The translations under genes and the position numbers were made by a program. The notes beneath the pieces were generated by a model, which did no database searches, was not told the origin of the DNA, and was given only the letters and a program-made list of their open reading frames with translations. DNA of 64,000 bases from CALGLS01 sp965222105 (lineage in GTDB: Bacteria > Bacteroidota > Bacteroidia > Chitinophagales > Saprospiraceae). The stretch spans positions 1-64,000 of the forward strand of contig CBDCTQ010000046.1 in the NCBI GenBank assembly GCA_965222105.1, given 5' to 3'. Every line of letters starts with the position of its first letter. The stretch's first letter is position 1. Shown piece after piece: positions 30,801 to 39,584 of the stretch.

Positions 30801-32088
30801 AATACGTACCCGGAAGACATACTTCGAGCCATAGGTTGGTGGGGTCATCGCATATATCGCCGTCGGCGGTTTCCCAATAAAAGGAAGTACCGAATGAATT
30901 AAAAGCATCCAGATAAACGGAGCTGTTGTTGCCGCAACCCAATGTAGGAGGTGGTTCTACTGCCGCGATAGGGTCTAAAATAGTAAGGTCCAACACAATG
31001 GTGCTATCGCAACCATTAATGTTGGGGCTGCAATCTTGTGTGATCTCACCGGGAAAATTGTAGGGAATATTACATACGGTATAAGACTCCCCCTGACAAA
31101 TGGTAGCTTGTACAAAGGTTTCCATATTCGGATTTTCAACTACCGTCAAATTAACAGAGCTATCGCATCCCAACCAGTTTTGCCCGAAAAGGGTCACTAC
31201 ATAAACCCCTTGCGTATAATTTTGTCCATCACCAGGGTAGACGTAAGTTTGTCCCTGACAATATTCGCCATCCTCGGTTCCGGTAGGTGGTACAGAGACT
31301 GTAATATCGGTACAGATCTGATTGGAGGTTTCGCAGTCGTTGTATGCATCAACACATATTTGTCCGCTAAAAGCATTGGAAGGAATATCCACCAAAATGG
31401 TATTTCCGGGAGCGACGGTTGTGTAGGCCCATCCCGCAGGCAGCGTCCAGTTGTAACCAAGGGCCTCAAGCATGGGAGGTATGGAATACTGGATACCCAT
31501 AGCTCCGGGACAAACATCGGTATACCCCGAAATGGTTCCATTTAAAGGCGGAAAGGGAGGTAAGGCCGTAGCATCCGGTGGGCTGGTAGTAATCGTATAA
31601 CCACACTGATCGCCGGCACATCCGTCAATGAAAAGGTAATAGACATTCCCTACCAGCAGATTGGTTGCAGTCAAGACAATAGGAGTGGTCTGACAATTGG
31701 TTTGACAGGCGCCCGGGACGGGGGTTCCGCCTTCCGTTTCGCAGCCTGTATACAGACCTGCCTGAATTCCGGCGAAGCCTCCTGCCCCCGGACAATTGTA
31801 AGGAGTAACAGTGATGGTAATATCGGTATAGGCCGCCGCAAAGGCCAGCCACTCCATATTGTTGGGAACGCCGCCACCGCCACATAAGGCAAAAGGCCAG
31901 CTTACATTGGGGGCGCCTAGTTGACCACAATAACCGTTAATTTCGCCATTGCAGAAAGACACCGCTTCGCAGGAAGTAGTGCCAGGTGGGGCGGGATAAT
32001 CGATACCATTGGGATTCTCGCATTGGGCGTATAGCCCAGCCATTCCAAAAAAGAAGCAAATAAGAGTAAGTGTGAAGTTCCTTTTCAT
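21811..32088 (-). CDS. Giant SprB-repeat adhesin with gliding-associated C-terminal domain (3425 aa)
   Basis: A signal peptide (MKRNFTLTLICFFFGMAGLY) leads to a Cys-rich N-terminal region (~22-450), with PKD-like segments around residues 195-300 (VCPGAMGIQYSIPP, YNWTLPAGWAY). Then come 37 tandem ~75-residue SprB-type repeats (SGGTxPYSYxWxNG...GxYxVTVTDxNGC). Units 2-13 carry four Cys each; units 14-37 carry two. After an Ig-like spacer, the C-terminus is the gliding-associated domain: VFIPNAFSPNGDGHNDMFFI, FRIYNRWGEIVFE, GVFVYHAEVLYLDGR. Such type B domains direct T9SS export. SprB is the mobile gliding adhesin of Flavobacterium, so a surface adhesion or motility role is likely. The 10.3-kb frame is intact. 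It has its own terminator. Confidence 0.93.
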   Translation of the reverse strand: MKRNFTLTLICFFFGMAGLYAQCENPNGIDYPAPPGTTSCEAVSFCNGEINGYCGQLGAPNVSWPFALCGGGGVPNNMEWLAFAAAYTDITITVTPYNCPGAGGFAGIQAGLYTGCETEGGTPVPGACQTNCQTTPIVLTATNLLVGNVYYLFIDGCAGDQCGYTITTSPPDATALPPFPPLNGTISGYTDVCPGAMGIQYSIPPMLEALGYNWTLPAGWAYTTVAPGNTILVDIPSNAFSGQICVDAYNDCETSNQICTDITVSVPPTGTEDGEYCQGQTYVYPGDGQNYTQGVYVVTLFGQNWLGCDSSVNLTVVENPNMETFVQATICQGESYTVCNIPYNFPGEITQDCSPNINGCDSTIVLDLTILDPIAAVEPPPTLGCGNNSSVYLDAFNSFGTSFYWETADGDICDDPTNLWLEVCLPGTYCLTATWEENGVACIDEICVTVPINSEEPMTSVTSADVSCPGDTDGSATITVSNGGIGPFTYDWNPDVSVTNSATGLTDGTYTVTVTATGNGCSTVETIVIGAPSAVTITTTQQNIACNGGNTGSATATPSGGTTPYSYSWCNGQTSATATNLIAGPCQVIVTDDNGCSTTATVTISESGAMTAALVGTDVLCNGDNTGSATATPSGGTAPYGYNWCNGQTGATATNLGAGSCSVTITDAEGCSLIESVTLSEPGSMSLSTDQTDVLCDGDSNGTATVTASGGVGPYSYVWCNNQTTPTATGLPTGSCQVVVTDDNGCTQSASVTISAPNAVSVNVDGTDVTCQGEDDGTATATPSGGTAPYSYSWCNGQTGSTATGLGAGPCQVVITDDNGCTISASIDLSEPSAVTISTTQQNIACNGGDTGSATATVSGGTTPYSYTWCNGQTSATATNLTAGPCQVVVTDDNGCSMTETVTITESSAMSAALVGTDVLCNGEDSGSATATPSGGTAPYGYNWCNGQTGATATNLGAGACSVTITDAEGCSLIESVTLSEPGSMSLSTDQTDVLCDGDSNGTGTVTASGGVGPYTYMWCNNQTTSTATGLPTGSCDVVVTDDNGCTQSASVTISAPNAVSVSVSGTDVSCEGGGDGTATATPGGGTGPYTYEWCNGQTSPTATGLGAGDCEVVVTDDNGCTVSASVSLDEPVAMSLTTTQQDIACSGGNSGSATVSASGGTTPYSYQWCNGDDTSTATDLGVGTCMVIVTDANGCTSQTSVDIEEASELEVTVSGEDLLCNGGSGSATANATGGTGPYDYDWCNGSSGAIVTGLDAGACQVTVTDANGCTETASVTLSEPNALSLSASGTDVSCAGSADGEGTASASGGTSPYSYTWCDNQTGPDATGLDEGDCEVMVTDANGCTQVATITIAAPNALSLSVDSEDVSCFEAADGTATVSATGGDGNYSYSWCNGQGTATATGLEAGDCEVVVTDGNGCSATISVSLSQPPSALIIDGTSQDASCGDDNGSINITVSGGTTPYSYDWGVSTSEDPTNLGPGNYTVTVTDANDCTETFSIEVNTPSGLQAEAVSTDASCSGSSDGTVSVTVNGGTTPYDYVWDTTIPDGSTGGDDLPAGTYNVTVTDGSGCTFVTSATVEQPEPILLDGNATDETCGESNGTISLSVQGGTAPYSYNWQPGNLTDQNPTGLTAGNYTVIVTDANDCTAIYEITISTPNELAIETTQVDVSCFGGNDGSIDLTVNGGVDPFNYDWGIAGGSEDPANLTAGDYTVIVTDATDCSVTTSVTIAQPPALSMTSGMEEATCGDANGSISIVVSGGTAPYQYNWNNNNTTDNPTGLDAGEYLVTITDANDCELIQSVEVTSPAAIQLSISSEMTSCFEGSDGSIDLEVTGGTAPFDYSWDNGAIIQDPTNLLAGSYEVVVTDANGCTEMTSIEVIQPTGMTVDGSSTNATCGEANGSISVSTVGGTSPYSYAWSNGAPPVSDPINLPPGSYTVTVTDNNDCTTTYTIEVETPTGLSALTTATDVACNGDGGGTVDLEVSGGVAPFTYLWSNGSTTEDLAGVVANTYEVTVTDDTGCTIVASGLVSEPEVLLLDGTPMEATCGEANGSISLTVTGGTMPYSFSWDSGSGDQNPTGLTAGDHTVEVTDANGCVETLLVTVTTPNELTASATQVDVSCEGGSDGSIDLTVTGGTAPFSYSWTNGETVEDPQNLPAGQITGIVTDANGCEAAVQLELTEPPAMTVDGFSEEATCGEANGSIDITVSGGTAPYTYDWDNAPDVEDPIGIVAGTYNVIVSDLNGCMADYQITVTTPNALTLSATPTDADCNGDNSGSIDVDVSGGVAPFDYTWSTGWTGEDLIDEAAGVYTVTVTDATDCSIVLTETINEPTAMELSSTSTDALCNQNNGSIDLTVVGGTAPYSYDWGGGITVEDPTNLGIGNFTVVVTDGNGCTAEHTETVSTPTGLELDESSSDASCNGGANGTAGVTVNGGTPPFNYAWSNLETTPSIMGLSAGTYTVTVTDADGCTVFSSSIINEPAAISISGNALEETCDDANGSISIVVSGGTEPYSYMWSNASTDQNPQNLADGDYTVEVTDANGCIQEETFTVTEPTVLSGSLTPSDASCNGGADGVISAAISGGTPPFSYAWSSGGPDAPTADNLTAGSYNVVVTDANDCSLTLTADIGEPMAIMLSGTSEDALCGETNGSIDLTVSGGTAPYSYSWSNGATTEDPSNLGAGSYTVTVTDSNDCTMEYPISVNTPSMLSALATPTDALCFDQASGQIDLEVSGGSPPFTYQWSNGSTSEDLMGVGAGLYTVDVTDSTGCVITANATVDEPTQISITGSSTDALCNENNGTITIDVTGGTGPYTYEWSNGDTNEDPTNLGPGSYLVTVTDVNDCTMTYSQEVSSPSSPTQELVLTNVSCNEGNDGAIDLMITGGIPPFDYEWSTGATTEDISGLSAGTYMVTVTDNDDCTYVNSVEVSEPQILEAVVLNPSSSVNCSGGQDGGIVLEVTGGTEPYVSFDWDNAADVQNPTGLGAGAYTVTVTDANGCTAITSTTINEPPMLELTAVSTQTDCSNTTEGSIDLSPSGGVGPYSYLWNNGSTEEDPEGLASGIYTVEVTDANGCMATLSEEVTSPDAVQVSIGSVSEYGGFNVSCSTSDDGSATAQVIGGVPPYSYEWSDGSTTTTANNLTAGTYTVTVTDVNGCSGESVVSLEAPDGITLSATTQDVDCHGGNDGAIIVDEIDGGAPPHLYSLNGGTFGDVGLFAGLTAGMYEVVVQDANGCEEVLEAQIVEPGPVQVEISTLVTADTLLQLGDEAELIVQINRDTASLQQYGWTQGLFWSDTCTHCDIRSIYPTETVLYEYLVVDENGCIGKDELLVQVRKYRDVFIPNAFSPNGDGHNDMFFINAGQEVLRINHFRIYNRWGEIVFELSDFFANAPELGWDGRFNGEFLNPGVFVYHAEVLYLDGRVELLKGDVTLMR
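28693..30492 (-). repeat. Direct duplication of a 900-bp, four-repeat block
   Basis: SprB units 2-5 (29593-30492) and 6-9 (28693-29592) are the same ordered set: units beginning SAVTI, AMxAALVGTDVLC, GSMSLSTDQTDVLC and NAVSV. Both blocks are exactly 900 bp (4 x 75 codons) and share long stretches at DNA level. This is a block duplication within the array. Confidence 0.75.
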
Positions 32089-32580
32089 AGGGGAAAATTT
32101 TAATGATGATTCTCCGGCACCAATAAGGTGGAGCCAAAGAAGCTATTTGATTATGCCTATTTCAATATCACCTCATAAATAGATTGTAAGGATTGTATGG
32201 GTGAAAATAAGCGCATGAAGCCTTATTATACTGTGGATCGGATAGTTATTGGAAATCTATTTTGGGAAAATAATTTCTTTACTAGGGGTAAGATCGGATA
32301 AGATGGCCTAAAGATAGAATTAATTTTTTGACAGAGCAAATTTTGATTAAAAAAAAAACGCTTACGTCCAGCCTAAAACAAAAAACCCCCTTCAACCACA
32401 GTTGAAGGAGGCATTCCAAGGAACTGATTTCAAATAATTAGTCCCAGAACAGCATTTCTTACCGGCCACGGCCCCGGCGAGGAAGGTACGGCAGAAGAAC
32501 TTATTCTCCCGATAATTGCCTTCCCGCCCGGACAATGGTTATTCAAAGTGAGATTCAATATGGTTTGCGAAAGCGATTAC
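32089..32580. other. Intergenic region between the two giant genes
   Basis: It contains the promoter region of the 3425-aa gene (near 32089-32300, AT-rich) and the terminator of the 1978-aa gene at 32382-32412. No gene with a start codon is seen. Confidence 0.6.
32382..32412 (-). terminator. Rho-independent terminator of the 1978-aa gene
   Basis: The stem CCTTCAAC/GTTGAAGG (32389-32396 with 32401-32408) is followed on the minus strand by GGG and then six T. It is ~170 bases past the stop at 32581. Confidence 0.7.
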
Positions 32581-35500
32581 CTAATCAATGATCGTCATCA
32601 TTCTAATGGCTGAATGTGTATCCGTGGAGAGTTTGTAGTACAAAACTCCCCCACCTGGCAGGTCACTCCGGTCAAAACTCACTTCGTTGTATCCTTTGAG
32701 GAAAAACCCTTCTAATGTTTTGAAAACTTTTCCCGAAAGGTCGGACAACGTTAATATCGCCCGGCCATTTTGAGGTAACTCAAAGCCGATCACGGTTTCA
32801 TCAACGAATGGATTGGGTCGGTTTTGGTACAGTTCAAATTTGCCGGAAGGCTGACTACCACTTTCATCGCGAAAGAGTAATTCCAAGTCCAACAATTCTA
32901 CTAAGTTTTCCTTTTCAGCGTAAGCCTCAGCTTTAGTCAGATGAGATGAAATACGCACTACCTCGCTCAGGGTCAACATCGACCTGGCCTGAACCACCAA
33001 ACTAAACAACACTTCTTCGTCATCAAATGTAACAGCATTATTGACATTCCAGCTTGCTGTCAAAACACCATCCTGCCGGTATTGCCACCCAAAATTATTT
33101 GCCGAAAGGCCCGGCAATACACCCGGCAAAACATCTATCACCTCGAGTTGGTCGACATTTAGTGTAAACTGACATCCCAATACCCGTTTGAAGTCGCGGG
33201 CTCTTACCTCAATGGTGTGAGACTGCCCCGCCTCCAGATCAATGTCTTCCACCTCCAGTTGAAGGGTTCCATCAAAATTCCGGTCATCGGCACCTGCCCC
33301 CAACGCATTTGTCTGAGCACTCCCATTGACATCTCCTACCTTGACCGCTATAAAGTCGACATCGTTCATCTGACCAAGGAGGTTGTTGATCGGATAGGTC
33401 TCCGGAAACGCTTCTGCAAAGGGATTAACAGGATCGGGGAAAACATAGGCAGCATCGACAAAACGCCAACTGGTGTTGTTCGGAAATTCGTCGTTGATAA
33501 ACAAAATGACCTTGCGCAACTCCACAATATCAATCGTGGTAATGTTGCCGGATTTGTTGACATCGCCCGCAATGAATTTATAAGGCGAATCGAATAATTC
33601 CGTTTCCAGGATGTGCTTGCTGATCAACACCAGATCGTAAGTCGACACCCCGTTGAGGTGATCGTCGTCTTTTTGAGGGGTGATGTTGTAATTGTTGTAC
33701 GTCGGCAGGTTGAAACCAAACTGGCCACTGTCATCTGTCAGCACTACGTCCATACCGTTGGCCGGGCTGACGGTCGCATTTTCCAACAGGGTACTTGCTT
33801 CATTGAAAATGGCGCCACTAACGGAAGCCACTCCCGGAGGTACCGATTGTATGTTGACGAGTACTTCGCAGGTGCCACTCACATAGCAACTGGCACTACC
33901 GGCGGCAGTGAAAATGATCCGATGGGTACCTACCGGAAAATCAGCTCCGCCTACGTTGGTATTGATCACTCCTCCCGTGCCATTGTTCAGATCGATGACG
34001 CCGTCGTCATCCAGGTCTACTACATAGGTGATGGTACTGTTGTTGCCAGAACAATGATCGGTAGCAGAAATATTTAAATTCAGAAGATCACCGAAGTTCA
34101 AATCGACTGGGCCGGAGGGGCAGCCACTGAAGTCGGGGCCCGGATCAACGATCTTGATGATCTGTTCATCAGAAACGGTCTGGCCACTACACCAATCGAG
34201 CATCGTCCAGGTGCGCAGAATTTTATAACAATATTCCTCCGTCGGGTTATTGGGATAGAAAGGAGGAGAATCGGTGTAAGCCGGTAAGGATAAGTGATCA
34301 CAACCGGGTGTTGGTGTGTATACCGGCCGTTGGTGGCCTGTCGGCAAATCGTCGGGAAGAATGGATTGCGAACAAAGCACGCCGGGATCGAGCAAGTCGT
34401 CGGGCCAGTCGATGTCCACATTTGGATCGAAGGGATCGGGATCGGTGATGTTGATGATGAAAACACAGGAAGACGACAGCCCCGAACCATTGGTAACGGT
34501 ATAGGTCCGCGTAACCGTACCAACTCCACAGTTATTGGCAAATCCCTGATCGGAAATATACACCGTAGCAGAACAAATGAAGTCTACCAAATCAGCATCA
34601 TAATAACCCACGGGGGTCTCCGTGCCGTCGACTTCTATATATATGGCCGGAATACCCGTATCGGTGGCCGTGACGCCATCGTAATCATCCAAACTACTCA
34701 AATCCGTGCAATGTAAATCCTTGCTACCGGGTGAAGGGCAACTAATGGTGGGCACCACATTGTCCTGTACTTCGGCATAAACCGTGCAAGTATTCGACAG
34801 TCCGACAGCATCCGTTATTCTCAATTCAACGGTAACCACAGACCCCAGATCACAGCAGTGAAAATCGACCGTGGGACCAAAATCGGTATCGTTATTTCCG
34901 GAGCAATCCGTCAGCCTCCTCACCTCGTAGGATACAATACCACAATTGTCGTGGCTATTATCATCAAACACGATGGCATTGACGTAAGTACTGGTTCCAT
35001 TCAGTACGACGGTATGGTAGGTCTCGCAAGCAGGTACAGGCATCGTTTGGTCGGTCACTTCTACCCCGAACGAACAACTACTGGTATTTCCACAACCATC
35101 GGAAGCTGTATAGGTAACCGTATATATAGTACCTACATCTAAATCGTAAAGTACATAAACACCACTGGCATTTTGCGTAAGCGTCCCACCAGAAGTTTCC
35201 GCCACATACGAATTGTTGGCATTTGAACAGGCGTCCACAATCGTCGGTGGAGGCAGTATAACATTGCCCTTACACTGACTGTTGGCTGGCTCTACCAGAT
35301 CGTCCGGACAGGTGATTAAGGGGCCGGTATTGTCGATCACTTTGATGAGTTGAGTACACTCTTTGATGAGGACAAAACACATGTCCAAAATAGTCCAGGT
35401 GCGTTGATAGGTGACATTACCTTCACAGGAAATATCGGGGATGACGACATCCGTGTACACGATGTTGAACATGCACAGTCCATTGATGGGGGCTCCATTG

Positions 35501-38500
35501 TAGGTTGGTTGACCAGTGTGGCTCGGATCGGGATGGCCATTGATGTCTGTTGGAAAACCGCTGTTGCAAATCAGCATATCGTTTTGACCTGGGAGGCCCG
35601 TCCAGTCGAGCGGGCAGTCGATATCGTCCAGTGTGGGGCGGGTAAGGGTAATGGTTTGCACGCAAGTGGCGGAGTTGCCGGAATCGTCAGTAGCTGTCCA
35701 GGTGCGGGTGATGCTGCCAAAGCCTTCCGGTGTACAGCCCGTGTTGTCGACTTGTGTGTAGGTGAGGGTGAGGTCGTCGTCGCAGTTGTCGGTAGTGGTC
35801 ACCCCTCCGTCGTCGTAAAGGGCTGCCAGGGTGAGTTGGGCATTGATGAGGGTGCCCGTCTCGGCTGCTGCCAAATCAAATACGGTAAGCGTCCAAACTC
35901 CGGAAGGGTCTTCTCCGTCGAAAGCGGACATGGATTGAAAAGCCTGGAAGCTGCCGGAAATAGCAGCTCCGGAACCGCCATTGCAGGTGGCTTCAAAATC
36001 GGCGGCGGTGTTATCGGCCTCCCCATCGAACACCACATCAATATGGTCGTGGGAACATCCCGAACCGGGAATGCCCGGCCGGACAAACAACATGACCGAT
36101 GTACCAGAAGGGCTTTCCAGATTTGCCGCAAGGTGGTCTACCTGTGTGTGTTGGATGGTCAGACTTAGGTTAACGTCTTCCAATGGCAAGGTGCAATCTT
36201 CCGGCACAGTAATAGGGATGGCCACCCCCGCCGGATCGTTGTCGGGAATGGGCACTACATCAGTGGAAACAATGGTATAGGTGCCGAGTACCGGGCCATC
36301 GATGTCGTCAGGATCGTTGGATTCGGTGCAACTCAATATCAGGTCGCCGCATTTGATGTGGGGGTCGAGTTTGTCTTCAAATGCCCAGCCGTCGTTCCAG
36401 CAGGAATTGCCATCGGGTGCGGTGACCATTACGGAAAATGTCTGGCCGATCATACTGCAATCCGCCACGTTAGAACCGGTGTCGCCGATCTCAACGATGT
36501 AACCATCCAGGCAGCCGTCTTCGCCTTCCAAAACCATTTCGGGAGTGAGGATGGCTATTCCGTTTTCGTCGAGGCTGACGTTGATGTCGCCGTTGCAAAC
36601 GAGGGTGGTGTTGCCTTGCTCATCCGTCACGAACAAGGTTTCCACGGCAGTGTTTCCACAAAAATCAGTTACCGTAACGGTATAGGTCCCAGCCGAATTT
36701 ACAGTGATGGATGGAGTGGTTTCACCGGTGTTCCATTGGTAGGAGTATCCATCGGTATTGGAGTTTAACAGGGCAAAAGCACAGTGGTTGAAAGAATTGT
36801 TGTTGGGGCCGGTTATTAAAATATGGTATTGGCCGGTGGTTAGATCAACTAATGCCAGTTGGGGCTGAAAAGTATTGCCATTATCATTGGTGGTGTAAAC
36901 GGCGGTGTACAACAATCCCGTGTTCGGATCGAAGTCCGCTCCCTGGCAAAATTCCATATCTACTCCCGTAGAACCAATAAGCGTACTCATGGCTGTGGAA
37001 AGGTCAATCGAGTAGAGCCGGTCATTGGCCTGGTCGGCGGCATAGGCATTGCCGGCATGGTCGATGGCCAACCAGCTTCCAGCCGGAAAACCGGTGGCCC
37101 CGATCGGAGTGGCATTTCCGTTGGTTAGATCCAACAGGTAAAGCGTCGAATTTGTATTGCCTGCCAGGTCAGCAGAAAGGGCATAGGTCGTCCCCGAGGA
37201 GGCATCCCAGGCCAGCCCTGTCCAGGTTTCGCCGACAACAGGGGTGGCCGTGCCGATGGAAGCACTCAACTGGCCCGTCGAAGTATTCAGGCTGTGCAAT
37301 TGATCCGTACCTGCATCGAGCAGGTAATAAGTTCCCGCCACGAAATCGGCAGCGTACTGAACGGATGGAGTTGTTCCAGGCCCAATGCTATTGGCATGGT
37401 TGAAGGGGTCAGTTAGGTTGAAAACGTGAAAACTGCCATCGACCATATTTATGGCATGGCCCGTTCCGATAGAAGGGATGCCGCCCGTTACAGTTACCGA
37501 TATCGTGGCTGTTTCCTCCCCACATATGGAAGCGTCATCTCCATTTGCCGACAAGGGCAACAAAAAAGAAGGGGTGGGGCAAAATGGATCCGGCGGATCG
37601 GGTACAATGGTCAGATCGACCGAACATTGGATGGTGTTGCCATTTCCGTCAAGGACCGGATCGCCATTGGTATCGGCCAACCAGAAATTGATGGTAACGG
37701 TCGCATCGCAGCTTAGAAAATCGTTGGGATCGTAGTCGTTGACGGCAGTATACAAATTGCCGCAATCGGTGACAGACACCTGGCTCAACCAGTCGGCCAG
37801 TCCCGCCTGGTCGCTGCAATCAAAAGTAGCTGGAGGTGGGCATTCGATCGCAGGGTCGCAGGTAGAAACGGTTTTGCATTCTTTCGACTTGAAGTTGATC
37901 GTACCATTTCCGGTGTCGGAATAGATCAGGGCTATGTAGTAGAGGTTTATTTCGGCCGTAGAATTGAGATTGGTGACGGTTGTAAATTGATTTACCGTCA
38001 CACAGCCGCCGATAAGTTGAAGGTCGGTTAGGGGGTCGTCACAATATTGCAGGTCGGTGGCTTGCGGGTCGAGGGGGTCGAATACAAAGTTGGGTGCCCA
38101 GAAGACCGCCCAGGCATCGAGTGGTCCGCCGACTCCTTGTATTTTGACTTCGTTGACAAAATCATCGGTCAGGAAACGGATCCACTGGACGTTCCAACCG
38201 GATTGGAAACAATTGGGATCGCCAATGTCGAGCAGCAGTTGCTCGGTGTCGCCAACCGGAACCGTACTTGCCGAAGCGTCTACACCGCATCCGTCGGTAT
38301 CGGCAGATGGGGTGCAGGCTATGAAGCCGTCGTCGACTGCATCGCTGTTGGAGCAATACAGTTTCGACTCGCAGGGGTCGGGGCCATTGCCCTGGTCGGC
38401 ATTGGCGCAAGGGGGGTCGGTGCAATTGGTCTGAGCATTCAACCCATTGCCCGGCAGCAATATAAATATCGCCACCGGGAAAGCAAAACGCAAAAAGGGG

Positions 38501-38517
38501 ATAAAAATTTGTTGCAT
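32581..38517 (-). CDS. 1978-aa multidomain T9SS surface protein with P-domain and dockerin-like module
   Basis: A signal peptide (ends NGLNAQ) is followed by Cys-rich adhesin-type modules. Residues ~340-600 resemble a propeller or delta-60-like region (TYYLLDAGTDQLHSLNTSTG). A proprotein-convertase P-domain lies near 770-890 (LSLTIQHTQVDHLAANLESP, DPSGVWTLTVFD). HYR/Ig-like repeats follow (LTYTQVDNTGC, CVQTITLTRP, CSFGVEVTDQTMPVP). Near the end a carboxypeptidase-regulatory-like segment and dockerin-like GDVNKSGNITTIDIVELRKV precede a cohesin-like beta domain and a type A T9SS domain (ELYQNRPNPFVDETVIGFEL...AIRMMTIID). It is probably a cell-surface scaffold or adhesin. The frame is intact. 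It is transcribed separately from the giant adhesin downstream, with a terminator between. Confidence 0.88.
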   Translation of the reverse strand: MQQIFIPFLRFAFPVAIFILLPGNGLNAQTNCTDPPCANADQGNGPDPCESKLYCSNSDAVDDGFIACTPSADTDGCGVDASASTVPVGDTEQLLLDIGDPNCFQSGWNVQWIRFLTDDFVNEVKIQGVGGPLDAWAVFWAPNFVFDPLDPQATDLQYCDDPLTDLQLIGGCVTVNQFTTVTNLNSTAEINLYYIALIYSDTGNGTINFKSKECKTVSTCDPAIECPPPATFDCSDQAGLADWLSQVSVTDCGNLYTAVNDYDPNDFLSCDATVTINFWLADTNGDPVLDGNGNTIQCSVDLTIVPDPPDPFCPTPSFLLPLSANGDDASICGEETATISVTVTGGIPSIGTGHAINMVDGSFHVFNLTDPFNHANSIGPGTTPSVQYAADFVAGTYYLLDAGTDQLHSLNTSTGQLSASIGTATPVVGETWTGLAWDASSGTTYALSADLAGNTNSTLYLLDLTNGNATPIGATGFPAGSWLAIDHAGNAYAADQANDRLYSIDLSTAMSTLIGSTGVDMEFCQGADFDPNTGLLYTAVYTTNDNGNTFQPQLALVDLTTGQYHILITGPNNNSFNHCAFALLNSNTDGYSYQWNTGETTPSITVNSAGTYTVTVTDFCGNTAVETLFVTDEQGNTTLVCNGDINVSLDENGIAILTPEMVLEGEDGCLDGYIVEIGDTGSNVADCSMIGQTFSVMVTAPDGNSCWNDGWAFEDKLDPHIKCGDLILSCTESNDPDDIDGPVLGTYTIVSTDVVPIPDNDPAGVAIPITVPEDCTLPLEDVNLSLTIQHTQVDHLAANLESPSGTSVMLFVRPGIPGSGCSHDHIDVVFDGEADNTAADFEATCNGGSGAAISGSFQAFQSMSAFDGEDPSGVWTLTVFDLAAAETGTLINAQLTLAALYDDGGVTTTDNCDDDLTLTYTQVDNTGCTPEGFGSITRTWTATDDSGNSATCVQTITLTRPTLDDIDCPLDWTGLPGQNDMLICNSGFPTDINGHPDPSHTGQPTYNGAPINGLCMFNIVYTDVVIPDISCEGNVTYQRTWTILDMCFVLIKECTQLIKVIDNTGPLITCPDDLVEPANSQCKGNVILPPPTIVDACSNANNSYVAETSGGTLTQNASGVYVLYDLDVGTIYTVTYTASDGCGNTSSCSFGVEVTDQTMPVPACETYHTVVLNGTSTYVNAIVFDDNSHDNCGIVSYEVRRLTDCSGNNDTDFGPTVDFHCCDLGSVVTVELRITDAVGLSNTCTVYAEVQDNVVPTISCPSPGSKDLHCTDLSSLDDYDGVTATDTGIPAIYIEVDGTETPVGYYDADLVDFICSATVYISDQGFANNCGVGTVTRTYTVTNGSGLSSSCVFIINITDPDPFDPNVDIDWPDDLLDPGVLCSQSILPDDLPTGHQRPVYTPTPGCDHLSLPAYTDSPPFYPNNPTEEYCYKILRTWTMLDWCSGQTVSDEQIIKIVDPGPDFSGCPSGPVDLNFGDLLNLNISATDHCSGNNSTITYVVDLDDDGVIDLNNGTGGVINTNVGGADFPVGTHRIIFTAAGSASCYVSGTCEVLVNIQSVPPGVASVSGAIFNEASTLLENATVSPANGMDVVLTDDSGQFGFNLPTYNNYNITPQKDDDHLNGVSTYDLVLISKHILETELFDSPYKFIAGDVNKSGNITTIDIVELRKVILFINDEFPNNTSWRFVDAAYVFPDPVNPFAEAFPETYPINNLLGQMNDVDFIAVKVGDVNGSAQTNALGAGADDRNFDGTLQLEVEDIDLEAGQSHTIEVRARDFKRVLGCQFTLNVDQLEVIDVLPGVLPGLSANNFGWQYRQDGVLTASWNVNNAVTFDDEEVLFSLVVQARSMLTLSEVVRISSHLTKAEAYAEKENLVELLDLELLFRDESGSQPSGKFELYQNRPNPFVDETVIGFELPQNGRAILTLSDLSGKVFKTLEGFFLKGYNEVSFDRSDLPGGGVLYYKLSTDTHSAIRMMTIID

Positions 38518-39584
38518 GTTAAAACGGTTTTTAAGTATTGAAAAAGGGGCAGTTGACTGACCACTTAATTGTAATTAAATTGTTAAGAACTGGGCAATAG
38601 TCTGTCAGCCGTTGCTGGGGCAACTGAAAATGAGGGCTTCATCAAGAGCCATTCAAAAAGTGAGTCATTCTCCAACCCGCACCCTAACCCTAAAGGGAAA
38701 GCAACGCGCTAAAACACTTTTCAGATAACTACCTCATCAACAATTTGCACCAAGCAAACAGTCCAATAGATATAGCTGCTATGGTCAAGCACGGCGATGG
38801 ATATTGCTCACAAGGCAATACGCCACAACCGGTGTCTGAGCCAATGGGCCTTTCCTCAAAATGCTGTTCTGAGGGTCAAAAAAAATTAAAGCTTGATACC
38901 GTAATCCCAGGCAGATGTTCACGGAGTCAACCTCGCAAAAGAGGTTTGAACTGCCTGGCAATTCCAATTAAAATGGGAGAGCAGCAAAGGAATTTTAAGC
39001 TTTAAAATCGGAAGTTGGGATGTTACGGTTTTGGGATGGAAAGGACTAGTGCTCTGTAAAGTACGTTTTTACTAATTTTTGTTGCCTGCGCGCGCCCTTT
39101 AATTCCCTGAAGGGAAGGCTTGCCCACAGCACCATTGTTCATAAAAATTTTTTTTACACATCTAGAATAATTTCGGTTTGAATGATCCTTTGCCGGTTTT
39201 ATGCTTCCCGGTTTTTGTTACTACTCATACGCCTCCCTCAACGGAGGGTTGCGATGAATTACAAAAATATACATTTGTATTTGATTGAAAACAAACGCAA
39301 GTATACATTAAAACCGCTTTCAAAAACCGTGCCTTTAATTTAATTTTATCATCATATGTAATTCGTCATGAGAAAATGTTGAAAATTTATTTAAACAAAA
39401 TTTGTCATTAATACTGAAAACATCAACTTTTTGTTTTATTTTGTGCCCTGATACAAACATGCAGTTATTTACATCTGAATTTGACTGACCTGGGAGAAAG
39501 TTCTTGCAGTGGTAGTTTTGGTGCAAACCAGAAGCCTCCCACAACTATACCCTGTCGGTCAAAGACATCAAATCCAAATTTACT
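38518..39584. other. ~1.07-kb gene-free stretch
   Basis: Only weak frames occur (for example 38745-39005 and 39335-39544); neither has family features or convincing composition. The left part must hold the promoter of the 1978-aa gene. A CCCTGAAGGG palindrome occurs near 39110. The region is AT-rich and may contain eroded genes that I cannot identify. Confidence 0.5.

Noticed and set aside
21811..32088. CRISPR-like spaced repeats suggested by regular periodicity
   Set aside because: The 225-base period is codon-phased and encodes SprB domains; there are no short identical repeats with unique spacers.
32425..32621. Open plus-strand stretch reading like a protein C-terminus
   Set aside because: It has no start codon, overlaps the end of the 1978-aa gene, and resembles nothing I recognise.
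38640..38720. Telomere-like ACCCTAACCCTAAAGGG stretch
   Set aside because: Only two short units; more likely part of a small palindromic intergenic sequence than anything functional.
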